From assembly GCF_900187885.1 (NCBI RefSeq), contig NZ_FYEK01000072.1, forward strand, positions 1-56,690: a DNA stretch of 56,690 nucleotides, read 5' to 3'. Source of the stretch: Thermoflexus hugenholtzii JAD2 (lineage in GTDB: Bacteria > Chloroflexota > Anaerolineae > Thermoflexales > Thermoflexaceae). The notes beneath the pieces are model-generated. The model had not been told where the DNA came from. It worked only from the letters and a program-made list of their open reading frames with translations, and did not search any database. Made by a program: the position numbers and the translations under genes. This document shows, in pieces, positions 34,269-42,995 of this stretch. Every line of letters starts with the position of its first letter. Position 1 is the first letter of the stretch.

Positions 34269-35567
34269 TCACTGCACGCCGCACTTCGCCTTCAGCTCCG
34301 GCGTGAAGGGCGGCGGCGCCAGCTCCAGGGTCTTCACCAGCTCGTTCTTGCCCCAGTCCTCCGGATTGCCGGAGACCACCTTGATCACGAAGTATTTCGC
34401 CTTGACCGGGTCGCCCCGCTCGTCGAAGGTGATCACACCGGTGATCCCCTGGAAATCCTTGGTCGCCCGCACCTTCTCCGCCACCGCCTTGCGGCTCGGC
34501 TTCTGCCCACCGGCCTCCTGAATGGCCGCCTCGATGGCCTTCAGCACGATCGCCGTAGCATCGTAGGCCTGGGCCGAGAAGGGCTCGGGATCCTTGCCGA
34601 ACTTCGCCTTGTAGTCCTCGATGAACTTCTTGGCCCCCTCGTAGACCGTCGGAGGCGCGGCCACGCTCGTGTAATACATCCCCACCACCGCTTCTCCGGC
34701 GATCTTCGCCAGCTCCGAGGAGTCCATCCCGTCCGGCCCCAGGAAAATGGCCTTCACGCCCTTCTCCCGGGCCTGCTTGAAGAAGACCCCCGCCTGATCG
34801 TAGATGCCGCCGAAGTAGATCAGCTCGGGGTTCACCGCCTGGATGGCTGTGATCAGCGGATCGAAGTTCGCCTTCTCCTCCGTCCCCTCGAAGCCCAGGA
34901 CCTGGCCGCCCAGCTCCTCAAAGCGCTTCTTGAAGAACTCGGCCACGCCCTGGCCATAGGTCGTCTTGTCGTGGATCACGAAGGCGGTCTTGACCTTGAG
35001 CTCGTTGAAGGCGAACTCTGCACCCACCGCCCCCTGCACGTCGTCGCGGCCGCAGACCCGGTTCACCACCAGATACCCGCGGTCGGTGATGCAGGGGTTG
35101 GTGTTGGCCGGGGAGACCATGACCAGGTCGTAATCTTTATAGGTCTCCGAGGAGGGGATGGCCACGCCGGAGTTGAGGTGCCCGATCACCGCCAGGATGT
35201 CGGGGTCGTTGACCAGCTGCTTGGCGTTGGCCACGCCCACGTCGGGCTTGGCCTGGTCGTCGAAGGGCACCAGCTCCACCTTGAAGCCCAGGGCCTCAAT
35301 GGGGCCTTTGAGCTGCTCGATGGCCAGCTGGGCCCCGTTCTTGATCCCCTCCCCCAGGGCCGCCTGGCCGCCCGAGAGCGGGCTCTGGGTGGCGATCTTG
35401 ATGGTGCCCTTCACCGCTGGCGTCGGCGTCGCCGCCGGAGCAGCGGGTGTCGGGCTCGCCGCCGGAGCGACAGGGGCCTGGGTTGGGGTGGGCGTCGCCG
35501 CGGGAGCGCAGGCGGCGAGCAGCAGGCTGAACACCGTCAGCGCCATCAGGATCCTGGAAAACTTCAT
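34269..35567 (-). CDS. livK: Branched-chain amino acid ABC transporter substrate-binding lipoprotein LivK
   Basis: A 432-residue lipoprotein. The signal peptide ends in lipobox LLAAC (C20), then a Pro/Thr/Ala linker, then a type I periplasmic fold: IKIATQSPLSGGQAALGEGI, VELVPFDDQAKPDVGVANAK, AVIGHLNSGVAIPSSETYKD, VMVSPANTNP and PELIYFGGIYDQAGVFFKQA. AAAAGGAGGAGG precedes the ATG. It is the first gene of the liv operon, with a strong promoter and a 150-nt leader upstream. Confidence 0.95.
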   Translation of the reverse strand: MKFSRILMALTVFSLLLAACAPAATPTPTQAPVAPAASPTPAAPAATPTPAVKGTIKIATQSPLSGGQAALGEGIKNGAQLAIEQLKGPIEALGFKVELVPFDDQAKPDVGVANAKQLVNDPDILAVIGHLNSGVAIPSSETYKDYDLVMVSPANTNPCITDRGYLVVNRVCGRDDVQGAVGAEFAFNELKVKTAFVIHDKTTYGQGVAEFFKKRFEELGGQVLGFEGTEEKANFDPLITAIQAVNPELIYFGGIYDQAGVFFKQAREKGVKAIFLGPDGMDSSELAKIAGEAVVGMYYTSVAAPPTVYEGAKKFIEDYKAKFGKDPEPFSAQAYDATAIVLKAIEAAIQEAGGQKPSRKAVAEKVRATKDFQGITGVITFDERGDPVKAKYFVIKVVSGNPEDWGKNELVKTLELAPPPFTPELKAKCGVQ

Positions 35568-35716
35568 GGCCTCCTCCTTTTAGCGGGATTCACGGAAGGG
35601 AAAACTTTACAGGCAGAAAACACCCGGGACGACCGGGCTCCGCCCGACCGGAAAAAGGAGGATCCATCGCGGTCTCGCGCCGCCGCTGGCACCTCCTTTC
35701 CGCAAAGGACGGCTTG
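35568..35716 (-). promoter_or_regulatory. liv operon 5' leader with alternative pairing
   Basis: The leader holds three mutually complementary segments on the minus strand: A, GGAAAGGAGG (35702-35692 region); B, CCTCCTTTTTCC (35661-35648 region); and C, the livK ribosome site AAAAGGAGGAGG (35581-35570). B can pair with A (8 bp plus a bulge) or with C (9 bp, perfect), not both. No known riboswitch was recognised; a 24-codon leader ORF (MDPPFSGRAEP...) has no good start signal. Confidence 0.4.
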
Positions 35717-35722
35717 TTTGCA

Positions 35723-35751
35723 ATTTTAGAAGCCCCCGTGCGATCTGTCAA
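35723..35751 (-). promoter_or_regulatory. Strong sigma70-type promoter of the liv operon
   Basis: Minus strand -35 TTGACA (35751-35746), 17-bp spacer, -10 TAAAAT (35728-35723). Predicted start is near 35716. The rest of the 35752-35874 gap shows nothing I can assign. Confidence 0.8.
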
Positions 35752-35874
35752 GGCCACCCCGGACCCCCCTCGTTCTCCTACCCATCCGCAAAGTGGAACC
35801 TCCAAGTATCTTTTTGAGGCACAAAAGTTTGAGAAAACTCACAAGATCGCCCGAAGGAATGATCATCGTAGGGA

Positions 35875-36408
35875 TCACCGAGTGGAGGGCGCTGTCGAGG
35901 AGGGGGATGGCTCCTCTAAGGCTTGGATCTCCTCCTCCGGGATGCCCAGGGCGCGCAGCTCCTCCTGCAGGTCAAATTTAAACCGCTGGAGCCAGTAGAT
36001 AGGGACCTTCAGGTTGTAAAGAAAGATTTGCTCGTTGAGCTCGGCGATGCGTCGGGCGAAGGCCCGCAGGGCCCGTTCCCACTCCGCCTCAATCCACTCC
36101 CGCTCCCGTCGGCTCCGCGGGTCGGATTTCCCCGCCAGGGCCTGCAGGGCCTCCTGACGCCACTGGAGGGTCCGCCGCAGATCCTGCCGGGCCTGTTCGA
36201 TCCCCCGCCGGATGGCCAAATCCGCCTCGATCCACTCCGGCCGGGCATCGTTCTGCCGGAGAAGATGATAGGCGATGGCAAGCCCAGGCTCCAGGTAGGG
36301 GTTCTCCTCCAGCTGCAGCGGCCGCCCCTTGCCCGGGAGGTGATCGAACTCCCCCCGGCGCATCGCCTCCAGGATCTTCTGCTCCACCCACTCGCCCCAG
36401 TTCACCAT
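35875..36408 (-). CDS. DUF1992 (DnaJC28-like) protein
   Basis: A 177-residue soluble protein with the DUF1992 block at its N-terminus: WVEQKILEAMRRGEFDHLPG, KGRPLQLEENPYL, AYHLLRQNDARPEWIE. This domain also occurs in DnaJ homolog subfamily C member 28, but no J domain is present. The C-terminal part is predicted coiled/helical. ATG 36408 has GAGG 6 nt upstream. Function unknown; 30 bp downstream of the reductase gene and possibly co-transcribed with it. Confidence 0.88.
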   Translation of the reverse strand: MVNWGEWVEQKILEAMRRGEFDHLPGKGRPLQLEENPYLEPGLAIAYHLLRQNDARPEWIEADLAIRRGIEQARQDLRRTLQWRQEALQALAGKSDPRSRREREWIEAEWERALRAFARRIAELNEQIFLYNLKVPIYWLQRFKFDLQEELRALGIPEEEIQALEEPSPSSTAPSTR

Positions 36409-36438
36409 CACGGGCCTCGCCGGTTGAGCTGCTTCCTT

Positions 36439-37461
36439 TCACCGGAGCCGCATTTCACTGGAGTGCCCGGGGAACACCTTGGCCTGCGGGTTAATGTAGG
36501 TGGCTGCGTAGTTCACCGCCGTGGCCGCCTGGGCGAAGCCGATCACGATGAGGTTCAGCGGCTCCACCCCTTCCGGCGCCGTGATGTCCCCCGCGGCGTA
36601 GACGCCGGGCAGGTTGGTCTCCATGCGGGCGTTCACTTTGATGTAGCGGCTCCCCACCGTCTCCAGCCCCCAGCCCTTGATCGGCCCCAGGTCCGCCTTG
36701 AACCCCAGGCTCATGATCACCGCGTCCACCGGGATCACCGTCTCCTCCCCGGTGCGGTTATCAAAGATCACCGCCTCCCGGATCCAGCCGTCCGGCCCGG
36801 GATGGAGGGCTTTCAACTCATGGAAGAGCCGGACCTCCACGCCGGAGCGCATAAGCTCGGCCACGCTGCCCGGGTGAGCACGGAACTGGTCACGGCGATG
36901 GATCAGGGTGATGTGGGCGGCGAAGTCCTTGAGGTTGAGGGCCCAGTCCACCGCTGTGTCGCCACCTCCCACGATCAGCAGCCGCTTGTTGCGGAAGGGC
37001 CGGCGCTCGGTCACCACGTAATATAGCCCCCGCCCCTCATACTGGTCGATCTCGGGCTTGCCGATCCGATTGGGCTGGAAGGCCCCGATGCCCGCGGCGA
37101 TCAGCACCGTCCGGGCCCGATGGATGCCCCGATCGGTCTCCACGGCCCAGAGGGCATCCTCCCGTCGCAACCCCACGGCGCGCTCCCCCAGGCAGAAGAT
37201 GGGATTGAACATGGAAGCCTGTTCCACCAGCAAGCGCACCAGATCCTTGGCCAGGATCTTGGGATGGCCCGGCACATCATAGATGAATTTTTCGGGATAC
37301 AGCACGGCCAGCTGGCCCCCGGGCTGGGGCAGGGCGTCGATGACCTTGACGCTGAGGCCGCGAAGCCCGGCGTAGAAAGCCCCGAACAGACCGGTCGGCC
37401 CCGCGCCGATGATGACCAAATCCACCGGGCCCGCGTCTTCACGCACTGGAGCCTCCGACAT
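36439..37461 (-). CDS. Ferredoxin--NADP+ reductase (thioredoxin reductase-like type)
   Basis: A 340-residue flavoenzyme that moves electrons between NADPH and ferredoxin. FAD-binding GAGPTGLFGAFYAGLRG (residues about 18-34), NAD(P)-binding IVGGGDTAVDWALNLKD, and the FAD C-terminal motif YAAGDITAPEG are present. The CxxC redox pair of thioredoxin reductases is missing, which fits the TrxR-like FNR group (Bacillus YumC, Chlorobium FNR). ATG 37461 follows AAGGAGG at 5 nt; the frame continues 114 bp upstream to 37575. A TATAAT -10 lies at 37504-37499. Confidence 0.9.
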   Translation of the reverse strand: MSEAPVREDAGPVDLVIIGAGPTGLFGAFYAGLRGLSVKVIDALPQPGGQLAVLYPEKFIYDVPGHPKILAKDLVRLLVEQASMFNPIFCLGERAVGLRREDALWAVETDRGIHRARTVLIAAGIGAFQPNRIGKPEIDQYEGRGLYYVVTERRPFRNKRLLIVGGGDTAVDWALNLKDFAAHITLIHRRDQFRAHPGSVAELMRSGVEVRLFHELKALHPGPDGWIREAVIFDNRTGEETVIPVDAVIMSLGFKADLGPIKGWGLETVGSRYIKVNARMETNLPGVYAAGDITAPEGVEPLNLIVIGFAQAATAVNYAATYINPQAKVFPGHSSEMRLR

Positions 37462-37498
37462 CTCCGCCTCCTTCGGTCCGGATGTTTCGTCGCCTCCC

Positions 37499-37617
37499 AT
37501 TATAATTTGGGAGAAAGGAGAAATCCCTTCCCGAAGCAGCGTCCCGCCGAGGCCCAGGCGAAGCCCTCCATCCACCCTGCCCGGGGCCCGGCAGGAGCCC
37601 CACGCCCCGGGTATAAT
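37499..37617. promoter_or_regulatory. Divergent promoter region (reductase / glycoside hydrolase)
   Basis: Minus-strand TATAAT at 37504-37499 fits the reductase gene, about 38 nt from its ATG. Plus-strand TATAAT at 37612-37617, 52 nt before the hydrolase ATG, fits the opposite gene. Neither has a clear -35 at 17 bp. Confidence 0.5.
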
Positions 37618-37668
37618 CGAGGTATCTTAAGCCGGGGAGTCCCGGCGATCTCAGGGAGGTCCGTTCCG

Positions 37669-40440
37669 ATGGCGATCGCACGTCCCAGAACGCGCGTCCC
37701 CCTGTGGGGATGGATCGTCGGGCTGGTCGGCCTGGCCCTGCTGGCCCTAGCCGGCGTCGGCCTGGCGGCCCGCTCCGCCGGCGCGGCTTGCCAAACGGCC
37801 ACCGCCGCTCAGCCCCTCCAGCTGCCTACCTTCCGGATGGCCCCGGTCGATCCATCGCAGACCCTCCGGGCCGCCGTCCAGCCTTTCGCGGAGCCGGATC
37901 ACGCGCTCCGGGAGGCCCTGACCCGCCTGCCTCCGACGCTGAAACCCACAGGCCCCTATTACGCGGTGCGTTTCTGCGGCGAGCCCCCGCTTCCCCTTCG
38001 GGTCACCGTTTACATCCCGGAGGGAGTGGAGCCCTGGACGACGGCCGACGTATGGGGCTGGACCGGGGCGGAGTGGCTCTGGATCGGGGGCGAGCTGGAG
38101 GAGGCCTACGGCCTTCTGACCGGGGAGGCTCCCCGCCCGCCGCGCTATGTGATCGTCACCACCGCTCAGGTCCCGGTGCCGGCCTTCGGCGCCCTTCAGG
38201 AACCCGGGGTCTCCCCGGATCCCCGGGCGCTGGAGGTAGTGAGCGAGGTGAGCGTGGCGGGGATGACCCTGGGGCTGGGCGGCCGGCTGATGGGAGACGT
38301 CCAGGCCCTCCCGCCGCCAGACCCCCAGGGGCGCTTCGTCACCTGGCTGCTGGTCCGGAACTACCTTCCCGGCGGCGCGCCGAACGCCGCAGCCCTCTCC
38401 GCCCTGCTCGCCAGCCCCGCGGTCTATCAAGCCCATGCCCAAGAGATCGCCGGCGTGGTCCGGTCCCGTAATTACAACGGCGTCCTGATGGATTACCGGG
38501 GGCTCACTGCGGACCAGCAAGCGGCGTTCCTGGATTTCCTCGCCCATCTCCGAGAGGCCCTGCATGAACAGGGGAAGATCCTCGCGGTGATGGCTCCGCT
38601 CCCGCTGCCGGGGGAGAACGGCCGCTTCCACACCGGTGGTTACGACTGGAACCGGCTGGGCCGCCTGGCGGACGTCCTCTATGTGGAGGCCCCGGATGAT
38701 CCCCACGCGTTCGTCCCCGGCGGGCTGGTGGAGCAGGGTCTGCGCTGGCTGATCGGCCGGGTGAACCGCTACCAGCTGCAGCTGGTAGGGCCCAGCCGGG
38801 GGATCGACCTGGGGCCTTCCGGGGCCCGATCCGTGGCTTTCGAGGAGGCCCTCGCCCATCTCGCCCGTCTGGAGAACACCGGTCCGCTGACCGTCACCCC
38901 GGGGATCACCCTCACCCTGGAGCCCGGGGCCACCGCCCGGGAGCTGGAGTTCCTGGCCGAAGCCGGGGTCTATCGCTACCTCTATGTGGACCCGGAGGGC
39001 CAGCCGCACACCGTCTGGATGCCCACCATCGGCCTGCTGGACCGCCAGCTGGCCCTGGTCCGGACTTATCGGCTGCGCGGGCTGACGTTGCGGGGCCTGC
39101 TGGAGGGCGGGACAGCGCCCGGGACGGTGGAGGCGATGCAGGCCTACCGCCAGCGCGGGGAGGTGCCGCCTCCGCCGACCCTGGAGTGGGTGTGGCGGAT
39201 CACCGGGCCGGATGGTCGGATTGTGGCGGAGATCCCGCGCCCTCTGGCTGACGGTCAGGCGCAATGGGCAGCGCCGGAATCCGCCGAGGGACCCTTCCAT
39301 ATCGCCTTGCTCCTGCGCACGAACGTCGGGGAGCAACCGCAGGGGGAGACCACGGGTGTCCTGGCCCGCGCCACCCCGACGCCCTCCCCGACGCCGACGC
39401 GCACCCCCGGGCCCACACGCACGCCTGGCCCCACGCCCACGCCGGGCCCCAGCCCGACACCGCGCCCCACGGCCACTCCGCGCCCGCGGCCCATCGGCGG
39501 AGGCTTTGAGCTGGGCGGCCACGTGGACAGCTTCGCCCGGCCGGATCTGATGCGCTACGCCGGCATGACCTGGGTCAAGCGGCAGGTCCGCTGGTCCCCG
39601 GGCCAGGATCCCTCCAGCGTCGCCGGGCTGATCCAGCAGGCCCACGCCTACGGCTTCAAGATCCTCCTGGGCATCGTGGGCCATCCCCAGGAGATGGGCG
39701 CGCCCAACCCCGGCTACTTCGACGCCTTCGCCCAGTTCCTGGGCGGAGTCGCCGCCCTGGGGGCGGACGGAATCGAGGTATGGAACGAGCAGAACATCGA
39801 TCGGGAGTGGCCCACCGGCCATATCGATCCGGTCAGCTACACGGACATGTTGCGGCGGGCTTACAACGCCATCAAGAGCCGCAACCCCGGCACCCTGGTG
39901 ATCAGCGGGGCGCCGGCTCCCACCGGTGCGGAAGGGGCCTTCGGCTCCCATCGGGTCTGGAACGACGATCGCTACGTGGCCGGGATGGCGGCGGCCGGCG
40001 CGGCGAGCTACGCCGATTGCATCGGCATCCACTACAACGAGGGGATCGTCCCGCCAGACTGGACCAGCGGGGATCCGCGGGACAACTACTACACCCGCTA
40101 CTTCTGGGGCATGGTGAACACCTACTGGAACGCCTTCGGGGGCGCCCGCAAGCTGTGCTTCACCGAGCTGGGCTACCTCTCCGACGACGGCTATCCGCCG
40201 CTGGAGGCCGTGGCCCCGTCCTTCGCCTGGGCGAAGGACGTGACGGTCCAGCAGCAGGCGGAGTGGCTGGCCCGCGCCGCGCAGCTCTCGGCCCAGAGCG
40301 GCAAGGTGCGCCTGATGATCATCTGGAACGTGGACTTCAGGAACTACGGGGCGGATCCCATGGCCGGCTACGCCATCATCCGGCCGGATGGCTCCTGCCC
40401 GGCCTGCGAGACACTCCATCGGGTGATGGGGAGCCGGTAG
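37669..40440 (+). CDS. Large secreted two-domain glycoside hydrolase-like protein
   Basis: A 923-residue exported protein. An N-terminal hydrophobic anchor (residues 12-35, LWGWIVGLVGLALLALAGVG) is followed by a GH18-like barrel (about 195-400) with NYNGVLMDYRGLTADQQAAF, KILAVMAPLPLPGEN and DVLYVEAPDDP. A Pro/Thr linker covers residues 569-610. The C-terminal domain (611-920) resembles GH5/GH39-type barrels, with acid/base E707 in VWNEQN and nucleophile E833 in CFTELGY. The first domain lacks a full DxxDxDxE motif, so its activity is uncertain. AGGGAGGT precedes ATG 37669. The substrate is unknown; the second domain is paralogous to the next gene. Confidence 0.85.
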   Translation: MAIARPRTRVPLWGWIVGLVGLALLALAGVGLAARSAGAACQTATAAQPLQLPTFRMAPVDPSQTLRAAVQPFAEPDHALREALTRLPPTLKPTGPYYAVRFCGEPPLPLRVTVYIPEGVEPWTTADVWGWTGAEWLWIGGELEEAYGLLTGEAPRPPRYVIVTTAQVPVPAFGALQEPGVSPDPRALEVVSEVSVAGMTLGLGGRLMGDVQALPPPDPQGRFVTWLLVRNYLPGGAPNAAALSALLASPAVYQAHAQEIAGVVRSRNYNGVLMDYRGLTADQQAAFLDFLAHLREALHEQGKILAVMAPLPLPGENGRFHTGGYDWNRLGRLADVLYVEAPDDPHAFVPGGLVEQGLRWLIGRVNRYQLQLVGPSRGIDLGPSGARSVAFEEALAHLARLENTGPLTVTPGITLTLEPGATARELEFLAEAGVYRYLYVDPEGQPHTVWMPTIGLLDRQLALVRTYRLRGLTLRGLLEGGTAPGTVEAMQAYRQRGEVPPPPTLEWVWRITGPDGRIVAEIPRPLADGQAQWAAPESAEGPFHIALLLRTNVGEQPQGETTGVLARATPTPSPTPTRTPGPTRTPGPTPTPGPSPTPRPTATPRPRPIGGGFELGGHVDSFARPDLMRYAGMTWVKRQVRWSPGQDPSSVAGLIQQAHAYGFKILLGIVGHPQEMGAPNPGYFDAFAQFLGGVAALGADGIEVWNEQNIDREWPTGHIDPVSYTDMLRRAYNAIKSRNPGTLVISGAPAPTGAEGAFGSHRVWNDDRYVAGMAAAGAASYADCIGIHYNEGIVPPDWTSGDPRDNYYTRYFWGMVNTYWNAFGGARKLCFTELGYLSDDGYPPLEAVAPSFAWAKDVTVQQQAEWLARAAQLSAQSGKVRLMIIWNVDFRNYGADPMAGYAIIRPDGSCPACETLHRVMGSR

Positions 40441-40492
40441 GGCTGCTCATGGGGAAGGCCTCCCCGGTGCGGACGTGCATCCTTTGGATCGC

Positions 40493-40523
40493 GTGAGCCC
40501 GGCTCGACCTGGGCCGGGCTCAC
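40493..40523 (+). terminator. Hairpin between the two glycoside hydrolase genes
   Basis: Perfect 11-bp stem GTGAGCCCGGC / GCCGGGCTCAC with 9-nt loop. No T-tract, so termination strength is doubtful. It argues against the longer upstream start (40475) for the next gene. Confidence 0.6.
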
Positions 40524-40558
40524 GAATTCCATCCTGGCTGAGGAGGTTCGAGACACCC

Positions 40559-41797
40559 TTGCGCGCTTCCACCCGTCGCAGGATCATCGGCCTTGCGGCC
40601 TTTCTGGTGGCCCTGGAGATGAGCATTCTAGGCTTCGCTCTCTGGAAGTCCTCCACCCCCCAAGGAGAGAGGGCCTCTCTTCCGTCCCCCTCCCCCTCTC
40701 CCACGAGCCCGAGTCCGGTCACGCCTTCGCCGCCCGCGCGCTCCCCCTTCCACATCGGCGTGCAGGTGCACGGCTACGTGGGGGATCCACGGGACACCCT
40801 GCGCGTGGTCCGTCAGGTGGGCTTCCCGTGGGTCAAGCAGCAGGTCCTCTGGTCGATGCACGAGCCGGAGCCCGGGCGTTACGATTGGGGCATCCTGGAG
40901 GGCTTCCTCATCGTGGCGGAGCGGGACGGGTTGAAGGTGGTCCTCAGCGTGGTGACCGCTCCGGAGTGGAGCCGACAGGAGGGTGGCATCCACGGTCCGC
41001 CGGATCGCCCGGAGGACCTGGCCCGCTTCCTGCAGACGCTCATCCGACGCCATCGAGGCCGGATCCACGCCATCGAGGTCTGGAACGAGCAGAACCTGCG
41101 TCGGGAGTGGCAGACCTCGCGGGGCCTGCGCCCGGAGGACTACGTGCGGCTGTTGCGGGTCGCCTACACAGCGGTCAAGGCGGAGGATCCCCGGATCCTG
41201 GTGATCAGTGGGGCCCTCTCGCCCACCGGGATCGACGATGGGGTCAACGCGGTCGACGATTTCCGCTACCTGAAGGGGATGGTGGACGCGGGTTTCCTGC
41301 CTTACGCAGACTGCGTGGGCGTTCACCACAACGGCTACAACATCGGGCCGGACGTCTGGGCGGAGGAAGCGCCTTCCCTGCCGGAGGCCCGCACCGCCCG
41401 CTTCCGGGGACCCTTCGACAACCCTCACCATAGCTGGAGCTTCAAGTCCACTCTGTGGGGGTATCGGGAGATCATCGGCAGCATGAAGCCGCTGTGCGTG
41501 ACGGAGTTCGGATGGGCCTCCGCGGAGGAATATGGGGTTGTCCCCCCAGGCTTCGAGTTCGCCCTGGACAACTCCCTGGAGGAGCAGGCTCACTGGATCG
41601 TGGAGGCTTATGAGCACATGCGGGAATGGGGTTTCATCGAGATGGCGATCCTGTGGAACCTGGACTTCGCCCCCAAGGGGTTCGGGCCGGAGAAGGACGA
41701 TAACGTCCTCTACAGCATCGTGGACACCCGGGGAGTCCCCCGCCCGGCCTTCAGCGCCCTGCAGGCCTACCTGGCAGCCCTCCGGCCCGAGCCGTGA
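40559..41797 (+). CDS. Secreted GH5/GH39-like glycoside hydrolase
   Basis: A 412-residue protein. A membrane anchor (RIIGLAAFLVALEMSILGF), a short Ser/Pro linker and a single catalytic barrel: VQVHGYVGDPRDTLRVVRQV, VKQQVLWSMHEPEPGRYDWG, acid/base E177 in VWNEQNLRREW and nucleophile E316 in VTEFGW. It is paralogous to the C-terminal half of the upstream gene. I prefer the TTG at 40559 (AGGAGG about 11 nt upstream, directly before the anchor) over ATG 40475, whose extra 28 residues span a hairpin. The two proteins probably act outside the cell on related polysaccharides. Confidence 0.82.
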   Translation: MRASTRRRIIGLAAFLVALEMSILGFALWKSSTPQGERASLPSPSPSPTSPSPVTPSPPARSPFHIGVQVHGYVGDPRDTLRVVRQVGFPWVKQQVLWSMHEPEPGRYDWGILEGFLIVAERDGLKVVLSVVTAPEWSRQEGGIHGPPDRPEDLARFLQTLIRRHRGRIHAIEVWNEQNLRREWQTSRGLRPEDYVRLLRVAYTAVKAEDPRILVISGALSPTGIDDGVNAVDDFRYLKGMVDAGFLPYADCVGVHHNGYNIGPDVWAEEAPSLPEARTARFRGPFDNPHHSWSFKSTLWGYREIIGSMKPLCVTEFGWASAEEYGVVPPGFEFALDNSLEEQAHWIVEAYEHMREWGFIEMAILWNLDFAPKGFGPEKDDNVLYSIVDTRGVPRPAFSALQAYLAALRPEP

Positions 41798-41840
41798 CGC
41801 CATCCTGAGAAGCCGTTTCAATCCCCCAAACCCCATCTTT

Positions 41841-42040
41841 GTAGGAGCGGCTTCAGCCGCCAACCTGCGGGATCGAAGAAGACGGGGTCGCGGGTGGAAG
41901 ATCCCCCTTCGGAAATGATCACCGTTGCCATCCGGGACGTCCGTTCGGGACTAAAGCCTCTTTTACCGACCTGGAGGAACGGCTTCAGCCGCGACTCTGC
42001 AGGGTCGAGGAGACAGAAGTTCGGGGCGGAAGCTCCTCCT
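41841..42040. repeat. REP-type repeat cluster (second family)
   Basis: Contains GTAGGAGCGGCTTCAGCCGC (41841-41860), GGGACTAAAGCCTCTTTTAC (41947-41966), a second GGAACGGCTTCAGCCGCGAC (41976-41995), and a GGGGCGGAAGCTCCTCCT remnant (42023-42040). This is the same pair of hairpin modules as at 4241-4366, here in two units. It fills the gap between the hydrolase and the PduO-like gene. Confidence 0.7.
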
Positions 42041-42119
42041 CCTCGCGCGTCCATTCAAGGGCAACCCTCCCATTCTCCCCAATCCTTCCCACAGGCGGAT
42101 CAACGTTCCATCCCATTTT

Positions 42120-42148
42120 TTGTCCATTTGGGTTGGGAGTGTTAATAT
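42120..42148 (+). promoter_or_regulatory. Promoter of the PduO-like gene
   Basis: -35 TTGTCC (42120-42125), 17-bp spacer, -10 TAATAT (42143-42148), about 80 nt before ATG 42230. A GGGAG...CTCCC inverted repeat surrounds the -10. Confidence 0.6.
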
Positions 42149-42229
42149 GCTCCCAGAGCCTGATGGTTCAAGATGATCCCTGGGGTTAGGATACAAGAGA
42201 CCCCCTTATCTGAAAGGAGCATCCTCATC

Positions 42230-42742
42230 ATGTCCGAGCAACAGTGGGACGAAATCCCCTCGGATCTGAACCCCCATCTCCCGATGGGAGCCCCTTCCGG
42301 CGGATCGACCTCCTCCGTGGATCCTTTGATTGAGCTGAACGCCTGGTTGGGCTTCGCTCGGGCCTGCGCCCATAGCGCTCGGGTCCAGGCCATCCTCCTC
42401 ACCCTTCAAACCGATCTGCGCCTCCTGCTCGCCCATCGGAAGGACCCCGAGCGTTTCCCAGCCCTTTCAGAGGAGCGAGTCCATTGGCTGGAGGAGACCC
42501 GCGAGCAGATGGAGCAGGCGCTCCCTCCCGGATTTCAATCCCCGGAGCTCCCCGGTGAGACGGTGAGCGGTTCGATCCTGGACCTGGCCTCCGCCGTCGC
42601 CGGGCGGGCGCGGGACCATCAGAGGGTCGAGGGGATGGATGAAACGAAGACGGCCGCTCAGGGTTACCTGGACCGGCTTCCCGGGATGCTGTCGGCCCTG
42701 GCGCGGTATGAGGAGTTCCTCGCCGGCGCACCCCCCGCCTGA
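42230..42742 (+). CDS. Degenerate PduO-type cobalamin adenosyltransferase-like protein
   Basis: A 170-residue helical protein aligned by eye with PduO-type ATP:cob(I)alamin adenosyltransferases: ELNAWLGFARACAHSARVQA, HWLEETREQMEQALPPGF, GYLDRLPGMLSALARYEEF. The N-terminal ATP-binding TRxGDxGxT segment is missing and the C-terminal CRRAER motif is altered to AGRARD, so catalysis is unlikely. It may have another role, such as binding cobalamin or a partner. ATG 42230 has AAAGGAGC 9-10 nt upstream and a good promoter, so the gene appears expressed. Confidence 0.65.
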   Translation: MSEQQWDEIPSDLNPHLPMGAPSGGSTSSVDPLIELNAWLGFARACAHSARVQAILLTLQTDLRLLLAHRKDPERFPALSEERVHWLEETREQMEQALPPGFQSPELPGETVSGSILDLASAVAGRARDHQRVEGMDETKTAAQGYLDRLPGMLSALARYEEFLAGAPPA

Positions 42743-42995
42743 AGGCCTCTCGCACGCGCCGGAGCCCGGAAGCCGGTTCGCGAGCGACCGCATCGGCGAG
42801 CAGGGCGCCTCTCCGCTTCGGACGCCGCAGGGATCCGCCGTCTCGAACCTGTGAAGACAGGGCTCTGTTTCCGCGAGGGAAAACCTTCCCCTTCCATCGC
42901 TTTCGCCCTCCTGTTTCTTCAAAGCCGGAGCCGGCACGGACCCTTCCCCGAGTAAAATGGATCCCTGGATCCATGCCTTCAAGGAGGAAGCGCCG
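42743..42995. other. Intergenic region, nothing recognised
   Basis: 253 bp with no convincing ORF or repeat. A TAAAAT -10-like element at 42953-42958 without a good -35 may serve npdG. AAGGAGG at 42981-42987 is the npdG ribosome site. Confidence 0.4.

Noticed and set aside
35590-35664. Possible 24-codon leader peptide in the liv leader
   Set aside because: The ATG is about 20 nt from the nearest ribosome-site-like sequence and the peptide is not rich in Leu, Ile or Val.
39370-39500. Repetitive CCNACN-type sequence as a possible CRISPR or satellite
   Set aside because: It is in-frame Pro/Thr linker coding with no constant repeat-spacer structure.
37747-40419. 890-codon open frame on the minus strand opposite the large hydrolase
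   Set aside because: Translation is low-complexity Gly/Arg/Pro/His with no motif; the plus-strand protein has intact catalytic motifs.
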